From Gammaproteobacteria bacterium (GTDB lineage Bacteria > Pseudomonadota > Gammaproteobacteria > Chromatiales > Chromatiaceae), in contig JAGRGP010000075.1 in assembly GCA_020445415.1 (NCBI GenBank), positions 1-64,000 on the forward strand: a stretch of 64,000 nt of DNA, written 5' to 3'. A program made the position numbers and the translations under genes. The notes beneath the pieces are model-generated. The model did not search any database, was not told the origin of the DNA, and worked only from the letters and a program-made list of their open reading frames with translations. Positions 61,507 to 64,000 of this stretch are shown here, piece by piece; the first letter of the stretch is position 1, and every line of letters starts with the position of its first letter.

Positions 61507-63022
61507 CTTTATTCCCCGCACCGAATCCCGGGGCTTCCACGGCGGCGCCACTGGACCGGTTGAACTCGTCGATCATCTGGTCCCAGATTTCGGCATAGGC
61601 TGTCAATCCTTCCCAGAAGCCGGGATCCCGCCGCCGGTTGAAGTCATCCACGCTAACCCCCTGTTGCTCTACCCAGGTATAGTAGCCGAGATTGAAGATG
61701 CGCTCTTTGATGCGGCGATCCGTTTCAACGAAATGGTCTGTCACTGCCCCCAGCAGGTAACGGCCATAGGTTTCGGCGGCCTCCAGTTCGCCAAACTGGC
61801 CGGCAAAGTAGCGGTCCCGGGATTTGGCCAACTCGGTGCCGTACATGGCTGCCCCGTCGGTGGCCACGGTGAGCACCAGATCGCGGTTACCCAGTTTGAG
61901 ATACTTCGATAACTTGATGGCGGCCACTACATTGGCGATGGATGAAAGCCCGAGATTTTCCAAGGCGCCGACCCACCCTTCCGGGACCCCAGTTCGGGCA
62001 GTCAGGAACTCCCGCCCGGCTGGAGAATTGAATAGCAGGTTGAGGGTATCGGACGCGGCCTCGGGGACTGCAGTAACAAAATCCGTATTGAACACGTTGT
62101 GTATCAAGGGGACATGCTTGTCACCGATACCTTGAATATTGTGCTCGCCAAAACCATTGTAGAGCAGTGTGGGACATTCCAGTGCCTCAACCGCGCAGAT
62201 GCGCGTCCCTAACCGGGACTTGAGATAGTCTCCGGCCGCCAGGGTTCCCGCGGAGCCGGACGCGCAAACAAATGCGGCTGCACGAAGATCCCCGTCCGAG
62301 TTAACGCTTGCAAAGACGCGTTCCAGCGCTGCTCCGGTTACCGTGCGGTGGATGATGTAATTTCCGAATTCATTGAACTGGTTGAGAATGATGTTGGCGT
62401 TATCTTTTTCCAGTGTGTTGCAGGCATCGTAAATTTCCTTGACATTACTTTCTGAACCCGGTGTGCGAATGATGTCTGCAGGTTCGGTTACCCAGCGCTG
62501 CAACCAGTCGAACCGCTCCTGACTCATGCCCTCCGGCAAGACCGCGACTCCCCGGCAACCCAGAATACGGGAGATGGCTACCCCTCCCCGGCAATAGTTT
62601 CCCGTGGATGGCCATATCGCCCGGTGGCGAGTTGGATCAAACGTTCCCGACACCAGCCTGGGCACAAGACAGCCGTAGGCGGCCAGCACTTTGTGAGCCT
62701 CGATCATCGGAAAGCGATTACCCAGGGCGACCACAATCTTGGCAGCCACGCCGGTTAGCTCTGAAGGGAGTATCAAGTACCCGGGGACATCGCTTATGCC
62801 CCGCCGGGTCGCATCATTGTGCCAATGTACGCGGAACAGATTAAGGGGATCGGCGGTGTCAGGGTCGATGCCGCGCAGGGGCGCGTCGTAGCGTTTCTTA
62901 ATCGCTAATGGATAGGCCAGTTCAGCGATGCGGGGGAGGCGGATGCCAGAGTTTCGAAAACGTTCCACGGTGCGGCGATAGGCACTTTGGTCGACGATAT
63001 CGGATGGCAGTCCTCGAAACAT
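61499..63022 (-). CDS. Fold-type II PLP-dependent enzyme (ammonia-lyase-like)
   Basis: A 507-residue member of the cysteine-synthase/threonine-dehydratase fold family. The likely PLP-binding lysine is Lys111 in FPMIEAHKVLAAYG. The substrate-Asn loop is STGNYCRGG (139-147) and a Gly/Ser phosphate loop may be ASGSAGT (about 262). It has an extra C-terminal domain of roughly 110 residues. Homologues are annotated only as PLP-dependent enzymes. The operon position suggests it acts on the amino acid freed by the N-carbamoyl hydrolase, but this is inference. Confidence 0.8.
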   Translation of the reverse strand: MFRGLPSDIVDQSAYRRTVERFRNSGIRLPRIAELAYPLAIKKRYDAPLRGIDPDTADPLNLFRVHWHNDATRRGISDVPGYLILPSELTGVAAKIVVALGNRFPMIEAHKVLAAYGCLVPRLVSGTFDPTRHRAIWPSTGNYCRGGVAISRILGCRGVAVLPEGMSQERFDWLQRWVTEPADIIRTPGSESNVKEIYDACNTLEKDNANIILNQFNEFGNYIIHRTVTGAALERVFASVNSDGDLRAAAFVCASGSAGTLAAGDYLKSRLGTRICAVEALECPTLLYNGFGEHNIQGIGDKHVPLIHNVFNTDFVTAVPEAASDTLNLLFNSPAGREFLTARTGVPEGWVGALENLGLSSIANVVAAIKLSKYLKLGNRDLVLTVATDGAAMYGTELAKSRDRYFAGQFGELEAAETYGRYLLGAVTDHFVETDRRIKERIFNLGYYTWVEQQGVSVDDFNRRRDPGFWEGLTAYAEIWDQMIDEFNRSSGAAVEAPGFGAGNKDA

Positions 63023-63043
63023 GGCAGTAGCTCACTCATAGGG

Positions 63044-63979
63044 TTAATTACTGGTGGAAGCAGGGCCGTCGGCAGTAATTAGCTGGTACTCTTGAGGCCG
63101 GCGGTGCAGGGCAAAGTTGAAAATATTTTGCTGAATCTCTTGGCAGCGATCGAGATCGCAGGACGCCATGATCAGCTCGTCATCCAGGGTCGAGCATTGG
63201 GCGACAATTTCGCCGGTGGGCGCGATGATGCAGCTTTGACCGATCAGATCGCAACCCTCTTCTTTACCCGCCTTGGCCACCGCGACCACCCAGGTGCCGT
63301 TTTGATAAGCGCCTGCCTGGAGTACCAGGTGATTATGAAACCCCTGGAGATGGTCGTGCTCGGGGGCCGGGGGATAGTGGACGGGGGTATTGTAGCCGAG
63401 CATGACCATCTCCACGCCCTGTAAGCCCAACACCCGAAAGGTTTCCGGCCAGCGCCGGTCGTTGCAGATACACATTCCCACGCGGCCGCCGAAGCAAGAG
63501 AACACCGGGAAACCGAGATTGCCATGCTCGAAGTATCGCTTCTCTAGATGCTGGAAGGGACGCCAGGGCTCGTGCTCTCGATGTCCTGGCAGGTGGATCT
63601 TGCGGTATTTACCGACAATCTTGCCGTCCGGGCCCACCAGGATGGAGGTGTTGAACCGGTGCAGTGCTTGGCCCTCCTGGATCAGTTCCGCGTAGCCCAA
63701 ATAGAAACCCACTCCCAGGGAAGCTGCCAGGTCGAACAGCGGCTTGGTTTCCGGACCGGGCATTTCCTGCTCGAAAAAGCCATCAATCTCCGCCTGATCT
63801 TCGAAGTACCAGCGGGGAAAGAAGGTGGTCAAGGCCAATTCGGGAAATACCACCACATGGGCACCCGCCGCCTTGGCTTCCCGCATCAGCTCGATCATGC
63901 GAGCCACGGCGGAACGCCGGGATTCGTTGCGGGCAATCGGTCCGAGCTGGGCAGCGGCGGTCTTGAGTATTCTCGACAT
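63044..63979 (-). CDS. N-carbamoyl-D-amino-acid hydrolase
   Basis: A 311-residue nitrilase-superfamily enzyme that converts N-carbamoyl-D-amino acids to D-amino acid, ammonia and CO2. The catalytic triad falls at exactly the positions of the Agrobacterium D-carbamoylase: Glu47 (FPELALTTFF), Lys127 (KYRKIHLPGH) and Cys172 (CICNDRRWPE). The downstream HYPPAPEHDHLQGFHNH segment is also typical. GGGCGA precedes the ATG. It is the first visible gene of the minus-strand operon, 21 bases before the PLP enzyme. Confidence 0.92.
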   Translation of the reverse strand: MSRILKTAAAQLGPIARNESRRSAVARMIELMREAKAAGAHVVVFPELALTTFFPRWYFEDQAEIDGFFEQEMPGPETKPLFDLAASLGVGFYLGYAELIQEGQALHRFNTSILVGPDGKIVGKYRKIHLPGHREHEPWRPFQHLEKRYFEHGNLGFPVFSCFGGRVGMCICNDRRWPETFRVLGLQGVEMVMLGYNTPVHYPPAPEHDHLQGFHNHLVLQAGAYQNGTWVVAVAKAGKEEGCDLIGQSCIIAPTGEIVAQCSTLDDELIMASCDLDRCQEIQQNIFNFALHRRPQEYQLITADGPASTSN

Positions 63980-64000
63980 TCAAATCGCCCTGTTCAGTAA

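Noticed and set aside
60796..61563. A 255-codon plus-strand open frame inside the allantoicase gene
   Set aside because: It is antisense to allantoicase, whose duplicated motifs are intact, and has no family match.

Overview
The window reads as chromosomal DNA of a respiratory gammaproteobacterium. The gene neighbourhoods csiV-mfd, yciB-yciI, trpS-scpA-scpB-rluB, clpS-clpA-infA, bpt-aat-trxB-ftsK-lolA-rarA and a napFDAGHBC operon are characteristic of that class. The monomeric NADP isocitrate dehydrogenase, the sulfur-oxidiser-like gene mix and the lack of enteric features suggest an environmental lineage (Chromatiales-like would fit), but no species can be named from the sequence alone.

Layout. 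1-5079: 3' end of an RND/MMPL transporter, then csiV and mfd on the minus strand. 5080-12835: a divergent promoter region with two FNR/Anr-type boxes, the complete periplasmic nitrate reductase operon napFDAGHBC, a terminator, and moaA, which supplies molybdopterin for NapA. 12842-21264: housekeeping genes (yciI, yciB, an unknown gene, a PHP-domain nuclease/phosphatase, a YciO-like protein, an M50 protease, trpS, scpA, scpB, rluB, an endonuclease III-like glycosylase). 21330-24840: a cold-shock gene with a long leader, clpS-clpA and infA. 25385-38140: monomeric icd, the N-degron transferases bpt and aat, trxB, ftsK, lolA, rarA, crcB with a DUF190 partner, serS, a 59-residue membrane protein and a YccA-family gene.

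38336-46500: an accessory-looking stretch starting at tRNA-Ser(UGA). It holds an agmatinase-like gene, the decayed remains of a BrnT/BrnA toxin-antitoxin pair, a histidine-phosphatase-like protein lacking its catalytic histidine, a GNAT acetyltransferase, an exported protein made of ten 11-residue repeats, a small cysteine-containing exported protein, a PilZ protein, citrate synthase, a transposase relic and an uncharacterised coiled-coil-like protein. 46562-49346: a periplasmic metallo-beta-lactamase-fold hydrolase, a membrane-anchored MsrA-MsrB fusion and arfB.

49378-63979: two complete ABC importers and a nitrogen-catabolism cluster. A dipeptide-type system (minus strand) is followed by a branched-chain-amino-acid-type system (plus strand). 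Convergent with the latter is a minus-strand operon encoding an N-carbamoyl-D-amino-acid hydrolase, an unusual fold-type-II PLP enzyme, allantoicase and ureidoglycolate lyase. Read together, these suggest uptake and breakdown of a ureide or N-carbamoyl compound to ammonia, urea and glyoxylate. This is the part of the window most likely to hold undescribed biochemistry.
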